Shown: positions 11,940 to 22,560 of the stretch, in pieces
Layout: each line of letters begins with the position of its first letter
Numbering within the stretch: position 1 is the stretch's first letter
Source: Tetrastigma voinierianum
Lineage: Eukaryota; Streptophyta; Magnoliopsida; Vitales; Vitaceae
Direction of reading: 5' to 3'
Length of the DNA stretch: 64,000 nucleotides
Assembly (NCBI GenBank): GCA_016808115.1
Contig: JAEQBH010005404.1
Location: 1 to 64,000, forward strand
The notes under the pieces: generated by a model
Database searches by the model: none
What the model saw: the letters and a program-made list of their open reading frames with translations, nothing else
What the model was told of the DNA's origin: nothing
Translations under genes and position numbers: made by a program

Positions 11940-12305
11940 GAAAGTTTCATGGAGGGTCGGAGGATTTTCTCCTGTCTGCATTGAATGTTGAAGTACGCAT
12001 GAAGCCTAGACCTTTTGGCCATTAACATGAACACTCGATTGTCTTTGGCATTGAGCAGGTTTACGAGCCATTAAGGTAAACTTCTTGGATAGTGAATGGC
12101 CTAGTCCATCTTGATTTAAGCTTGCCTGGAAGGAGGTGGAGTTTGGAATCGTAGAGCAATACTTGGTCCCCTTTTTGGAAATGTTTGTGAGCTATCAACT
12201 GATCCTTGTGCCACCTCTGACTCATCTTTTTGCAATTTTGAGTTGAGGTAGGCATCATTTCTCAGTTCTTCTAGCTCGTTGATGCAGGAGCCTTTTGAGG
12301 CCCGG
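11940..12305 (-). pseudogene. Integrase C-terminal part of element A
   Basis: Minus strand: NELEELRNDAYLNSK at about 12290-12245, then HKHFQKGDQVLLYDSKL near 12185-12140 and LPGKLKSRWTRPFTIQEVY near 12130-12070. These are the typical C-terminal integrase motifs of Athila/Tat elements (the family reads LFPGKLRSRWxGPF). Two overlapping frames are needed. It continues the integrase of 14760-15560 after removal of solo LTR C. Confidence 0.85.
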
Positions 12306-12310
12306 CTCAC
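12306..12310. repeat. Left TSD of solo LTR C
   Basis: CTCAC against CTCGC at 14756-14760; the single difference is a CpG-type transition. The LTR's first T appears lost, since the homolog predicts TGTTTGCC and GTTTGCC is seen. Confidence 0.6.
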
Positions 12311-13749
12311 GTTTGCCAGCACTACATATAGACTAAAACCCCTCAAATTAACATAGCTACAAGAGCCTTACAATTCTCTTGTATCCATGTCACTTTGGAT
12401 GAATTTGCTTGCTAAAATAAATTTCTCTAAAAATGTTAAAGGTTAAAAATAAGGTTTCAGTCTATGACAACTGTGAAGTGCTGAAACCCCGTCTAGTAGT
12501 AAATACGAATATGAGTTCGGTATCATTCCACAGTTGATAATGAATTCTGCAATTCGACTACTGACTAAAATTTCATACTATTTGGACTCCAAAACTCATA
12601 GTGAAAGTTTTATCAAAACGACAAAAGTAAAAATCTATACTATTAGATATCATCAAATTAAACTAAAAACAAAAGAAGTAAATGACTAAAAATAAATTGT
12701 ATATAAAAGAATGGATTGAATGTCAGTTTGCTGTGAAATGAAAACCATCGATGAAATACAATGGAGCAGTCGATTCGGCCTTTATCATTAGTTACTCTGT
12801 TCTATGTATGGATATGATTTTTGTCAATTTCCTAATTATTGGAATTGGATTTCTCAGTTTTCAGCGATTTAATATCATGCTTCTCTCGAAGACAAGATCA
12901 GGCATTCGTATTCACACATTCTCTTTTACGAATCTGAATTACTGTTTCTCAATACTTCACACCCATTTCTGGTGTAATGAGAACTTTTACTTTACCTTCT
13001 TAGGATTTTAGCTAAGTTCTACTGTAATGGGTGGCTCGACCTCTAGATCATGGGTTTGTCCCTGTGATTAGATCTAAAAGCTAACCAGGATTGGAACTTA
13101 CCCTTAGATTAAGGTGAACTCTCTGATTATTTATATTATTAAATACACCCCTCCAACTTCAATTATGAGCGAATGGGGATTTATCAAAATGAACTCTCAG
13201 AGCTCGATGGTCGTGTGGTAGTCGAACACCCGGAAAGAAGTACTCTCGACTCTGAGAATCTCAGATGCATTGTCCTTTGAGAGAGGGCATCTGAATATCG
13301 AGTAAAGACACATTCCCCTGAATGATGTGAGTACTACTATTGGGAACTTATCCATTAAAAACGACAGAGCCCAAGTAAAAATCGGGCAATTAATTCTCCA
13401 TAAATGTGCGGGGAAGGCGCAGCTAAATGTAAATCAAATCGATGGGAGCGCGTTGGATTCTTGCATTGCGGAGTAAATGGTAGATCCACGCCGCAACCTT
13501 TATAGTACAATAGCGAGAAGAAATGAATTCAGAAATTTATGCAGTTTCTGTAAATTTCGAAGCGATAATGCTTAAGAAAAATAATGAAAACTAAAAATCA
13601 TTTCACCTTCGTCTACCCCCTTGCGATTGCGATTCAAAACGAGAAAATAAAACTAAAAAATCTAAAAATAAAATCTATATAATATAGAGTTCCTCTTCTT
13701 TTCCCTTTTAAGGTGAAAGAGAAAACTACTTTACTCATTCTAAAACTAT

Positions 13750-13758
13750 CTATTTATA
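13750..13758 (-). promoter_or_regulatory. TATA box of solo LTR C
   Basis: Minus-strand TATAAATAG in the context TATAAATAGATAG, identical to the box in LTR B. Confidence 0.55.
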
Positions 13759-13829
13759 CTCGTAAAAGAATCGACCGAATCTCAAAATGCTCCTGTGGAA
13801 ATCCAAAGAAAAGCTCAAATTACTATTCT

Positions 13830-14540
13830 ATGTCGCGATTTCAAATTGATGTCGCGATACGGATTTCTTGATGGCTGCGGATCACGCGATTCTCCTTTTC
13901 GTTGCAACCAATTTATTCTCGCAAATGCCTTGATCAATGGTCGTGATATCAAGTCATGTCGCGACATCATTTGTTCGGCTGTCTCCTTCAAGGTCGATGT
14001 CGCGATCTCGCCCCATGTCGCGACATCATTTTCTTTTCATTCTTCACCTTCGAAGTCATGACATCGTAATTTTAGAAGTTACAATCACTTTGTTGCTTGT
14101 ATGACGATCTACGTCATGGACTTTGATTTCGTCGCACTCGTGTCAGTAGTCTTTTTTGCCTTCATATGTATTGACTCTTTATGTCGCGACTTCCATGGTG
14201 ATGTCGCTAATTCTTTTCTCTTCCTATTTCTTTTCTTCAAAGCTGCAACCCCGCCGATGGTAACTAATTTCTTTCTTCCCAATCCATTTCCCGTGTCATA
14301 CATCAAGGTACGCCGCGGACTCACTTTCTTTTTCTCAACTCAGGTCGCGAATCTTATCGAGGTGCGGTCGACATCATCTCCGGGGTCCTTGATCTTGAAT
14401 CTTCCTGTTTTTATGTCGCGACATCAGAGTGATGCCGACATCAATTATGTCCTTTTGGCGTCACAACCTCCTCTTTCAAGTCACGACTTCACTTGTTCAC
14501 GCTTCGCTTTATTCAAAGCCAAATTTGTTGATGTCGCGGA
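13830..14540 (-). repeat. TGTCGCGACATC palindromic subrepeat array in solo LTR C
   Basis: At least eight copies of a core (A)TGTCGCGA(CATC), a near-perfect palindrome around TCGCGA, lie near 13830, 13849, 13955, 13997, 14017, 14181, 14415 and 14531. Spacing is irregular, from about 20 to over 200 bases. The matching part of B carries the same array in more decayed form. Confidence 0.8.
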
Positions 14541-14755
14541 CTGAATGGCCGGGCAATCGAGCCGTCATGATCTAACTTTCCAAATGACTTCACCTGGCCG
14601 CAGTCGATTTCTTCGATTTTTGCTAAAATTTGAGTTTATGCTATATTTTCCGCAAATGAAATTCGAGTCATCTATCCACTTTCTTCAAACAATTCAACAT
14701 TTATCTCATAATAAAGTCGAAATGGGATTAAAACCCACCGAGCTTAGACTCATCA

Positions 14756-14760
14756 CTCGC
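14756..14760. repeat. Right TSD of solo LTR C
   Basis: CTCGC directly after the CA end of the LTR; see 12306-12310. Confidence 0.6.
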
Positions 14761-15560
14761 CCATGTCCAATTAATTTTTTAACGCCCACCATGCCTTGTA
14801 TTTAATTTCCACATGTGTGGTAAGCTTCATTACTAAACCAAAGGATAAGGAGACATGCCCAAAATGGTCTTCAGAGGGTCAGTCTCCGTATGCCCGCAGG
14901 AGTCAGGCAATTGAGAGACCAAATCTTCTGCTAGAATTCACCACTTCATCAAGATATCTTGATCTCTCTCCTGGCTGCTAGTTCAACCTCGGCCACCGGT
15001 CTCGTGGGTGGTATGGGGCAATTTTCACTTTATGCTCGACACCACTTACCGAGGAGGCTCAAAAGGCTCTGCATACGCAACCTCCATCACTAATTATGGC
15101 TTTGGGGACCCTAAATCTAGAGAATATATTCTCCTGCAAGAATTTTAGTACCACCCTGTGGTCTGCTGCCCTGCAAGGAACTGCTTCAACCCACTTTGAC
15201 ACATAGTCAACTTCCACCAAAATGTAGAGGTATCCAAGGGAGGAAGGGAATGGTCCCATGAAATCGATCCCCCATACGTCGAAAAGGTCAATTACTAAAA
15301 TCGGTTAGCGTATCACAGACGAAAGAAATCTTCCCCAACCTTTCGCATTTGTCACATTCCCACACATGGTACGGGCATCCTCAAAAGAGAGGGGGCTGAA
15401 GTGAAATCCGTGACCGGAGCACCTTCCTGAATAGCTCGAAGCAAAGTGGCCTCCATGTGTACCTCATGGCGCTGATCGGTGATTCCCCGGTTGCCTCGTC
15501 TGTGCACACCTTCCGATTATCCGTCGCACAATATTTGTACAAGAATGGTTCCTCCTAATA
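14760..15560 (-). pseudogene. Integrase N-terminal and core part of element A
   Basis: Minus strand. An H2C2-type zinc-binding region lies at about 15480-15330 (DARTMCG...), then GIDFMGPFPSSLGYLYILVE with the first catalytic aspartate at about 15280-15215. VSKWVEAVPC and RVPKAIISDGG with the second aspartate follow at about 15195-15075. After a frameshift come EHKVKIAPYHPR (about 15030), EVVNSSRRFGLSIA (about 14940) and EIKYKAWWALK (about 14815-14785). The glutamate of DD35E falls in a damaged stretch. The integrase is cut by solo LTR C and resumes at 12305. The family inserts the cDNA into the genome. Confidence 0.85.
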
Positions 15561-15689
15561 ATAGGGAGTGGAATTTTTCAAAGAAGAATTTCGCTCAGGC
15601 TTTCCAATCTGGCCGGTAGCCTCGCTGCTAATTTGCAATGTGAGCATACCAGTAGTGCCTCCTCAACCAGAGGGAAGTGACTGGGAACT

Positions 15690-17000
15690 CATCATTCATC
15701 AGAGGCTGTGAGTATTGTGTATACTGAAAGCACCCTATAGTGATCGCAACAACATTTTCTAAGCACCCATTGTCTCTGATTCGCAAGGTTAAACTCTCGC
15801 AGCCACAGAGCAATCACCCACCCGATAAGTCTAGCCTTAGCATTTGTCAAGAGCAGTATTTCAAGGTTGAGTGATCCGTGAATATTATTATGTCCGACCC
15901 AACCAAATAAGCTCGAAATTTGTCTAGTATTGCACCACCGCAAGCAGCCCTTTCTATGGTCAGGTAAATTCCTCCAGGCTCCCATTCAAGACTCCGCCTG
16001 CATAATAGACCACATAAGGCTTCCTCCTTCCCTCTTTTGTCCCGAGAACCGCTTCCCACGGGCCATGTTCGCTGCACGCACATCACTCGGCGGGCAAATT
16101 GCCGGCCAGGCTCACTATCAAAAGTAAAGGTCAACAGGCTTAAGCTCCTCAAAGCTCTTGGTACCGCATCCCTAAATAAATTTGGCATCTTTTCCAACAA
16201 CTAGATAAAGGCTTGCATGGAGAAGTCCATGATGAACCTCCCCAGAGAAGCTTGCATGCCCCAAGAATCGCTCTTTATAGTCTTGAGACAGTAGGGAAGG
16301 CAAGCTTTGAAATCGCCTGATTTTCGCTTTATCAAACTTCAATCCTTTTTCTCAAACAATGTGCCCAAAGATTGTCTCCCAGTTGACCATAAAGTAGCAT
16401 TTCTCCTGGGCTTCAAAACTAGTGTTTTTCACACACCTGCGGTAGATGCTGCTAGGTCGAGTAGGCATTCTTCAAAGCTCCCTCAGATCAGAATGTTGTC
16501 CATGTAACCTCCATATGCGCCTCTACCAAATCACTGAAAATACTAAGCATACAACGCTAAAATGTGGTAGGGGCATTACACAAGCTAAAGGGCATTCTTC
16601 AGATGCATATAAGCCAAATGGGCATGTGAAGGTGGTCTTCTTTCCTGAAATCTCCGTGGCACTTGGCCTGAAAGATTCGAATAGCCATCCAGAAACAAGA
16701 GAAGGGTCGACTGCAACTCCTAGAAGCCGATCCATGGCGTGCAGGAAGGATCCCTTCCCGGTCAGCCTTATCACCCTATAATCACATACCCTCCAACCCG
16801 TGATAAGGCTGCACTCTCTCCTTTTCGTTATGCACCGTGGTTACCCCCGCACTCTAGGCACCACCACATGGATCACCCAAAGCATCCGATACGGGTGATA
16901 ATACCGCCTTGCAACAATTTTTAGTACTTAAGCTTCCCAATCCACTTCTGCGATATGTGGGTTCACTTTCTCTATAGTCGCCTTTACCGACTTTGCCTCA
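15690..17000 (-). pseudogene. Reverse transcriptase and RNase H of element A
   Basis: Minus strand. RT motifs: IRLTGKGSFLHAMDRLL (about 16770), KKTTFTCPFGLYASEECPLA near 16640-16590 (family KTTFTCPFGTFAYRRMPFGL), and HFSVVCL...FSVIW for the fingers/palm. The catalytic box reads YMDNIL near 16505-16490, where the family has FMDDF, so the second aspartate is asparagine. RNase H motifs: DKFRAYLVGSDIIIFTDHST (about 15925-15865), LTNAKARLIGW and ENVVAITI near 15740. Frames change several times, so it is inactive. Confidence 0.85.
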
Positions 17001-17391
17001 TGCCTCCTCCTCTAGGTAGATGTGATGTAGCAAACTTCCCAAGCACGTCTTTAGATCAAGAATCTTCCACCCTATAGGCATGCTTATTTTCCTTAGGATG
17101 CAGCAGACTACCTTCCCGTGAGATGCTAAGCAGCATGTCGACACCGATTAATCGGCCCGCTTCTTCCAACAAAGTATTTCAACTCTACAGTGGCAATGGA
17201 GCTCCACCTTCGGGTTCACTGTTCCTTCCCCACTTATCAAACATAATTTTTGGCGTTTCCATCATCGCAGACAATTTTCTCATGTCCCGGCTCACGCCTC
17301 AACACTCAACTAGCTTCATCTCGCCAGATCCGTCTCCGTTGGTCAACCCGCCTTCAGGATTGTGTCACGATGCAAACTTATGAGCCATACT

Positions 17392-17793
17392 TCACCGTTG
17401 CATATGCTTTTTACTCAAGTGGGAAGATGTCAGTCTAAGGGTCGCGTTTCCGCTGGTGAGCGTGCTAACACCGGCCGACAATTGATAATCGCGATTGAGT
17501 GCGGCCAAGAATGGTCTCCTAGGATGATAGTGCAACATAGTCGTCCATGTTGCAATTGGTTTCAGATCAAGTACAACAAAAATCAATCGGATAGTAGAAT
17601 TTTGGCCCACTGATGAGAAATATCTTCCATTTGCCCCTTTGGGTATCTCGATGGATCTATCACAAGAGACAATGTGATGGGCAGTGGGCTTTTGGCTTCT
17701 CCCAACCCGAGTCATTGAGACATCGAATGTGGGAGGAGATTCATGACTTGCACCTGTGTCTAGCAAAGGCCTTTCTACTAGCAAGTGTCCCAA
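17392..17793 (-). pseudogene. Aspartic protease of element A
   Basis: A 133-codon open frame on the minus strand: VERPLLDTGASHE near the N-terminus carries the intact catalytic DTGA. VGQNSTIRLIFVVLDLKPIA (family FPVDFIVLDTQPI) lies in the middle, and RRPFLAALNRDYQLSAGV (family GRPFLATANAVINCRNGV) towards the C-terminus. This is the retropepsin that cuts Gag-Pol. The frame is intact locally but isolated between broken neighbours, upstream of the RT on the same strand as expected for gypsy elements. Confidence 0.85.
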
Positions 17794-18289
17794 TGATAAC
17801 TAACGGCCGACAACCCCATCTTGTACTTCACTCGAGTCTTCAGATTGATGATAGTAATCGACTTGTTCGGGCCAGAAGGCCTTCACAATCATTCAACCCT
17901 CTTTCACTGTACACAAATCCTTCAAAAAATTTTGCATAGGTGGGGACTTGTTTGATTATGTCAAGCAGGGGGATGTCGACTCATCGTCATTCTAAAGATT
18001 TCACCAATTAATAGCCTTTTTACTTTGTGGCTGGAGAGGAAAAGGTAGGGTGTGCTATTTATTTCACAACCGCTTGATCACCACCTCCTCCGGTCCGCTT
18101 TCACTCTTCCACTTTCTGCATCAGCTGCGCTTCGCTATTCAGGTCTCGCTACTTCAATGTGATGATCGCTTCAATCATCCAGCATCCTAGAATTCTCATT
18201 CCTACTCAGAGGAGCCTACTTCATACAAATTCCCTAGGATTTGTCAGGTTCGAGAGGAATTTCCCTTGCCTCGCGACTTCGCCGGCTGG

Positions 18290-19600
18290 TTAGACAACCT
18301 GATATTGAATACCGCAGTTGTCATATTTTTGGGAAATTTGCTTGCAGTCATGCTTTCGAGATATTTGAAGTGCAAAGCTGCCTATTTTCTTAATGAGTGT
18401 GCTTTCCATCGTGTCAATTCTTTGATCAAGCTCGCATTTACTGCCTTTTGTCTCTTCCACAGTTACCACCACCTTACTCAAGTCTCGCAAAGAAGCTCGC
18501 TCAACTAGAGATGAAGATGGCAGGGTCGTACTGGCCGAGATGATCCATGTCACGCAAAAAGCAGAGGCACATAGGAGTGAGGCTTTGGTTTCCAAGAGAG
18601 AGGTTCGGGGTGGTTCCCTCCAGTCGGGATTGTAGGTATTTCCACGGGTCAGGCCAAGACTCAGACTATTCATTGCATCAATGCTCAACCACAAAGTCCG
18701 CATCGGGCGGTACACTCAATGCTCTCCTCGTGCTCAAGTGAACTGACAAATAAGCATGCGGATTAGGCATGTGATGCCTTAGTCACTACTCGTACCTCAT
18801 GCTGATTCCTCATTTCAAGCTCTTCCAACCTCCTTGCCAAGGTGGACAACTTTGCTTTTGTTTCCATGTCCTCTGAGAGCGAGTATATACCTCCCTTGAT
18901 TCGCTGGCCCCATCTTCACTGCCTCCCCAGATTCGCCTAACCCCAAGCTTTGGGAGTTTAAATTTACATAGTTTCAGGAAGTCCATGGCTTCATCTCGAT
19001 TCTCATCAGAAATCCCCTCCAATACGCTTCCAAAGAATCGCCTGCGCGCAGGACATTCCATCATAGAAGTGGTTAACCAAAATCCATGTAACAAAGCTAC
19101 AGGTGGGCACGCATCGATGGTTTCCATATATCTCTCCCAACATCGATAACGTTTCATTATCATGGCCGCAAATGGCAATTCGTTTCTTCAAACTGGGCTG
19201 GTCCCAAAAATCAAGAACTTTTTCAAAAAACTCGTCAGAGTTCCGCCACCCTGACGGTTCTGCCTGCAGACCAAGGCCACCCTCAGCTATTTCGAGGGTT
19301 AAGGGAAAGGCCCCTTCACGCAGCAGATCCATATCGGGATCGGTGACTCCTCCACAAAAGTTGTGCAAACTTCCTCAACCCCTGATGTGTGTGTGTATGG
19401 ATTCTCATTTTCCATACCATGGAAGTGCGGGAATAGGGACACCAAATAAGGCCCTCAACACTACATCTCTATGTGAGGTATAATGCATGAGGCCGCACTC
19501 ACCTGGGTGTATATATCCTCACTACATGTGTAGCATCGGGGGTTTCTCGTATCCCCTGCTAACTTTGTTGCTCCTCAGGTGGAGGCTCCATCTGATTACT
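18290..19600 (-). pseudogene. Gag of element A, broken
   Basis: Minus strand. The likely start is MEPPPEEQQ at 19591. HGMENENPYTH lies at about 19405 and EEVCTTFVEESPIP near 19370. Then come FPLTLEIAE near 19300, SLKKRIAICGHDNETL (about 19195-19150) and FVTWILVNHFYDGMS (about 19095-19050). DENRDEAMDFLKL (about 19005) follows. The C-terminal half has a coiled-coil-like stretch with LSTLARRLEELE (about 18850), NTYNPDWREPP (about 18640) and DQRIDTMESTLIKKI (about 18435). Motif order matches Athila gag (Retrotrans_gag). Several frameshifts are needed. Confidence 0.82.
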
Positions 19601-19923
19601 ATATATACTGACTTCACACCCATGTTCTTGAGAAGCACTGGTTCTCTCTAGCCTGCCTGCAATGTTTCTATCCCAATGTTGTATAACGTCCTAGGAACAC
19701 AACATAAAACAGCGAGAAACCAAAAACAAGGCTACCAAAAAGGGTTATAGTTGGTCAAATTTTAGAAACAAATAAAAACTGAGTATGCATAGTATAAATA
19801 TGCAATTTCCCCTACTGTGAACTGTAAATAGGGAATAATGGTAAAATAAAAAAGGAATGAGAATTCACCAACACTTGTGATGTAGATCACAAGTTCAACA
19901 AATTTTCTCACATGCACTTAGCA
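19601..19923 (-). other. Leader of element A between PBS and gag
   Basis: About 320 bases without coding signal; position fits the 5' untranslated leader. Confidence 0.5.
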
Positions 19924-19945
19924 CCATCCCTAAGAACTTATGCCA
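19924..19945 (-). other. Primer binding site of element A (tRNA-Asp type)
   Basis: The minus strand reads TGGC, then GTT, then GGGATGG in register with the Athila PBS TGGCGCCGTTGCCGGGGATGG, with decay in between. It starts two bases after the LTR end at 19948. This fixes the 5' LTR as the right-hand one and the element as minus strand. Confidence 0.65.
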
Positions 19946-19947
19946 TT

Positions 19948-20560
19948 TGATCTCAAGCAGAAATAAAAATTTTAATCAACAAAATTTGTATCCTAGATTC
20001 ACCGCGTAGCAAAGCTACTAATAAAGATAAAGGCCTAAGGTCGAAAGCAGACGGGGTTTTCTTCATGCTAAATGAGTCACGCTGATTGAAATTGGTGTTT
20101 CCACTTGATTCGGGGTTTTGCAAAAACAAATGAGGTTGATGTAAAACTATAACTGCAGAGAAATAAAGTGTAAAGGAACTCCTTGAAGTTTCGCATCACC
20201 GCTAGGTTATAAGGTAACTATAATGTCCCTGTCCTTTTCTCGCTCTCAGGAGGACGACCTATACATTTCTCAGCCTGATCTAGTTCGCTATAAAAATTGA
20301 ACCCTAAAAGTTTCCTTCCTAGTATACATCATTTATGACCCATTAATGTTTCAATGCAGTTAAAACCATCCGCTGGATCTAACATGCAGGAGCTAATAAA
20401 TGGCAACTAATTGAGCATTAGTGGATCTAGCAATAAGTATCCATTGAGCCTTGAAAGCTTGCCAAATACTAACCACCGCGGTACATCGCGCAGGATTCAA
20501 ACCCACGTGAGACGCAGTAAACATAAATGATAGTAGATGCCCCACAACAGCGACGTTGCA
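19948..20560 (-). repeat. 5' LTR of element A, first half
   Basis: Homologous to 3988 to about 4640 of the 3' LTR; starts TGATCTCAAG against TGATTAAAGG, with AAAATTTGTATC and the 'gaaattggtgtttccac' block shared. Ends at the F insertion. Confidence 0.8.
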
Positions 20561-20959
20561 TTTGTCACGCCTAAATTTTCGACGCGAGACCAATACTGGG
20601 ACTCTTTACCTGATTTTTTTTTTTTTTTTTTAAAAGCCAATCGTACCTGCGGGGTACGTCTACATCCTATACGAATCAAAATATTATATACATATAACCG
20701 AGTCCCATTTACAAATACAAAACTTTACTTTTACATTTACAAATCGTGAGCACCTAACCTACACGAGCTTAACCCTTCTCGCAGGTCGCTCCAACCGTAT
20801 GCTAAGTCTTCGATGTTTTCTCCGTACCTACACGATTAAAACCCGTGCTAAGCTTTACGCTGAATAAATACGGTCTTATGCATATACACATTTAATGCAT
20901 AAAACAATAACAGATAATATAAATTTTATGTATTTATATTATGAACTTATTCGGGTACT

Positions 20960-22560
20960 TTTTCTTATAACAAGCTTACTCTTATTCTGGATCCCAGAGT
21001 TACATCTTATTCTTATGCAGAACTTATGCTTATATCAAACTTATGTTTATTCGGGACTCCCGTAGGAGTTACAGGACTTATACTTATTCAAAACTCATAC
21101 TTAACAGACTTATATTTATTCAGGACTCCAGTAGGAGTTACAGAACTTATACTTAACAGACTTATTTTTATTCAAGACTCCTGTAAGAATTTGAACATAC
21201 TTATGACTTAGTTCGGTCGGGACTCGGAAGTGGGAGTTCTGGAGAACTCCCTCTTATGCGGGACTTCTACTTATAACGGACTCACGTTCATTCGGGCTCA
21301 GAGTAGGAATTTATAGACATCCTTATATTCACGGAGTTTACCCTTGTTCGGAGGTACCCGTGGGTATCGCGAAATTCTGAGCATTATGCGTATTGGAGCA
21401 CTTATTCTTATAAGATATGTATTACTACAAAACTTATCTTGGTCTTGAGACTTACCTTTGGTCTTACGAACTTGGACATGTATTTCCAGATCTTATACAT
21501 GTCTTGGTATATATACTTATCTTACAGGAACTTATGCGGTCTTACGGGCATATACTTATCTCTTACGGATCTTATCCTTGTGCGAGGTATCCGTGAGTAC
21601 AATAAGTGAACTAATCATCCATCATTATCACATCTGAGTCGGATCAGACGTATGCGAGATACATATCAAGTATGGACATTAGTCCATAGCAAGTACAGAT
21701 CATAACGGATACATACTTATTTCTGCAGATTCACGAGTACGAAGTGGGTAATACGAACTTATACTTATATTCCCCGAGACAAGAGTACCCTTGGGTACCT
21801 CTGGAACTTATGCTTATGTTCTTGATGCGAGGTACGTGGAGTGCTTCTGGGGAACTTATCAAATACGAGGTGCAGTAGGTACTCACGAGACTTAATCGGT
21901 TCTGGGGTACTAGTGAGTGCCATGATTTGTCGGATACGGGAGTGCCCTAAGGTGCTTGAGGAACTGATGTGAATGCGAAATTGCCCATGGGTGACTACAG
22001 AAGGCTTAATCAGACGAGACGGGGCAATCCCGATGCGGAGTACCGTTAGGTACTCTGAGAACTTAATCAGTCTGAGGTGAGACTTATCAGATCTGCAGAA
22101 TTTACCGTAGGTACTACGGGACTTATTCAGATGCAGGACTTATCAGATATAGGGTACCACGTGGGTACTCTGAGGACTTATTGATCGGACTTATTAGATA
22201 CGCGGGTACCGTAGGTGCTACGGGACTTATTCAAATACGGGTGCCGCCTGGGTACTTTCACGGAACTATGGGATCATGGCTTATTCGAGAGACGGGAGTA
22301 CCCATAGGTACTACAGGAGACTAAATCGAGAGACCAGCGAGACTTAATTAAATACGGGAGTACGTGAGTACTGGGGAACATTTTAGATACGGGAGTGCGT
22401 AGGTACTACGAGGCTTAATCGAGAGAGCGAGTACCACAGTGGTACTATGGGAACTTGAGACCGGGACTTGTCAAATCACGGGGGTACCCGTAGGTACTAC
22501 GGGGAACATTTTCAGTGCAAGTACCCGTAGGTACTCCCCGGGACCAGATCGGATACGTTC
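20960..22560. repeat. Degenerate minisatellite with GTACC..GGTAC units
   Basis: About 1.6 kb of diverged tandem units of roughly 35-45 bases. The left part repeats a pattern like 'acttat.ttcaggactcc.gtaggagttacag' (about 21040-21190). The right part repeats 'gggtaccgtaggtactacgggacttat.cagatac', for example near 22150, 22200, 22240, 22294, 22430, 22482 and 22517. Each right-hand unit contains a short inverted repeat (GTACC and GGTAC around a small loop). No protein is encoded; stop codons and indels are common. Confidence 0.8.

Larger units (their letters stand above)
12311..14755 (-). mobile_element. Solo LTR C, same family as LTR B, inverted
   Basis: 2445 bp, homologous to the reverse complement of 5962-8719. 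It interrupts the integrase of A exactly: integrase ends at 14760 with MDMG-like residues and resumes at about 12300 with NELEEL. No internal element sequence is joined to it and a near-perfect 5-bp TSD flanks it, so it is a solo LTR. The TATA box is at 13750-13758 (minus). Frames at 13795-14544 (88 and 147 codons) are plus-strand chance frames in the TCGCGA-rich part. Confidence 0.8.

Noticed and set aside
14101..14544. A 147-codon plus-strand frame
   Set aside because: It lies in the TCGCGA-rich part of solo LTR C, with no family resemblance and no counterpart in B.
5962..14755. A single DNA transposon with 2.5 kb terminal inverted repeats
   Set aside because: The left arm is followed by a PBS and gag in its own orientation, and the right arm has its own TSD inside an integrase gene. 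Two independent LTR insertions explain the arms better.
20600..20632. A poly(T) run as a LINE or SINE tail
   Set aside because: It lies just inside LTR F with no adjoining element sequence or duplication; a simple homopolymer is enough.
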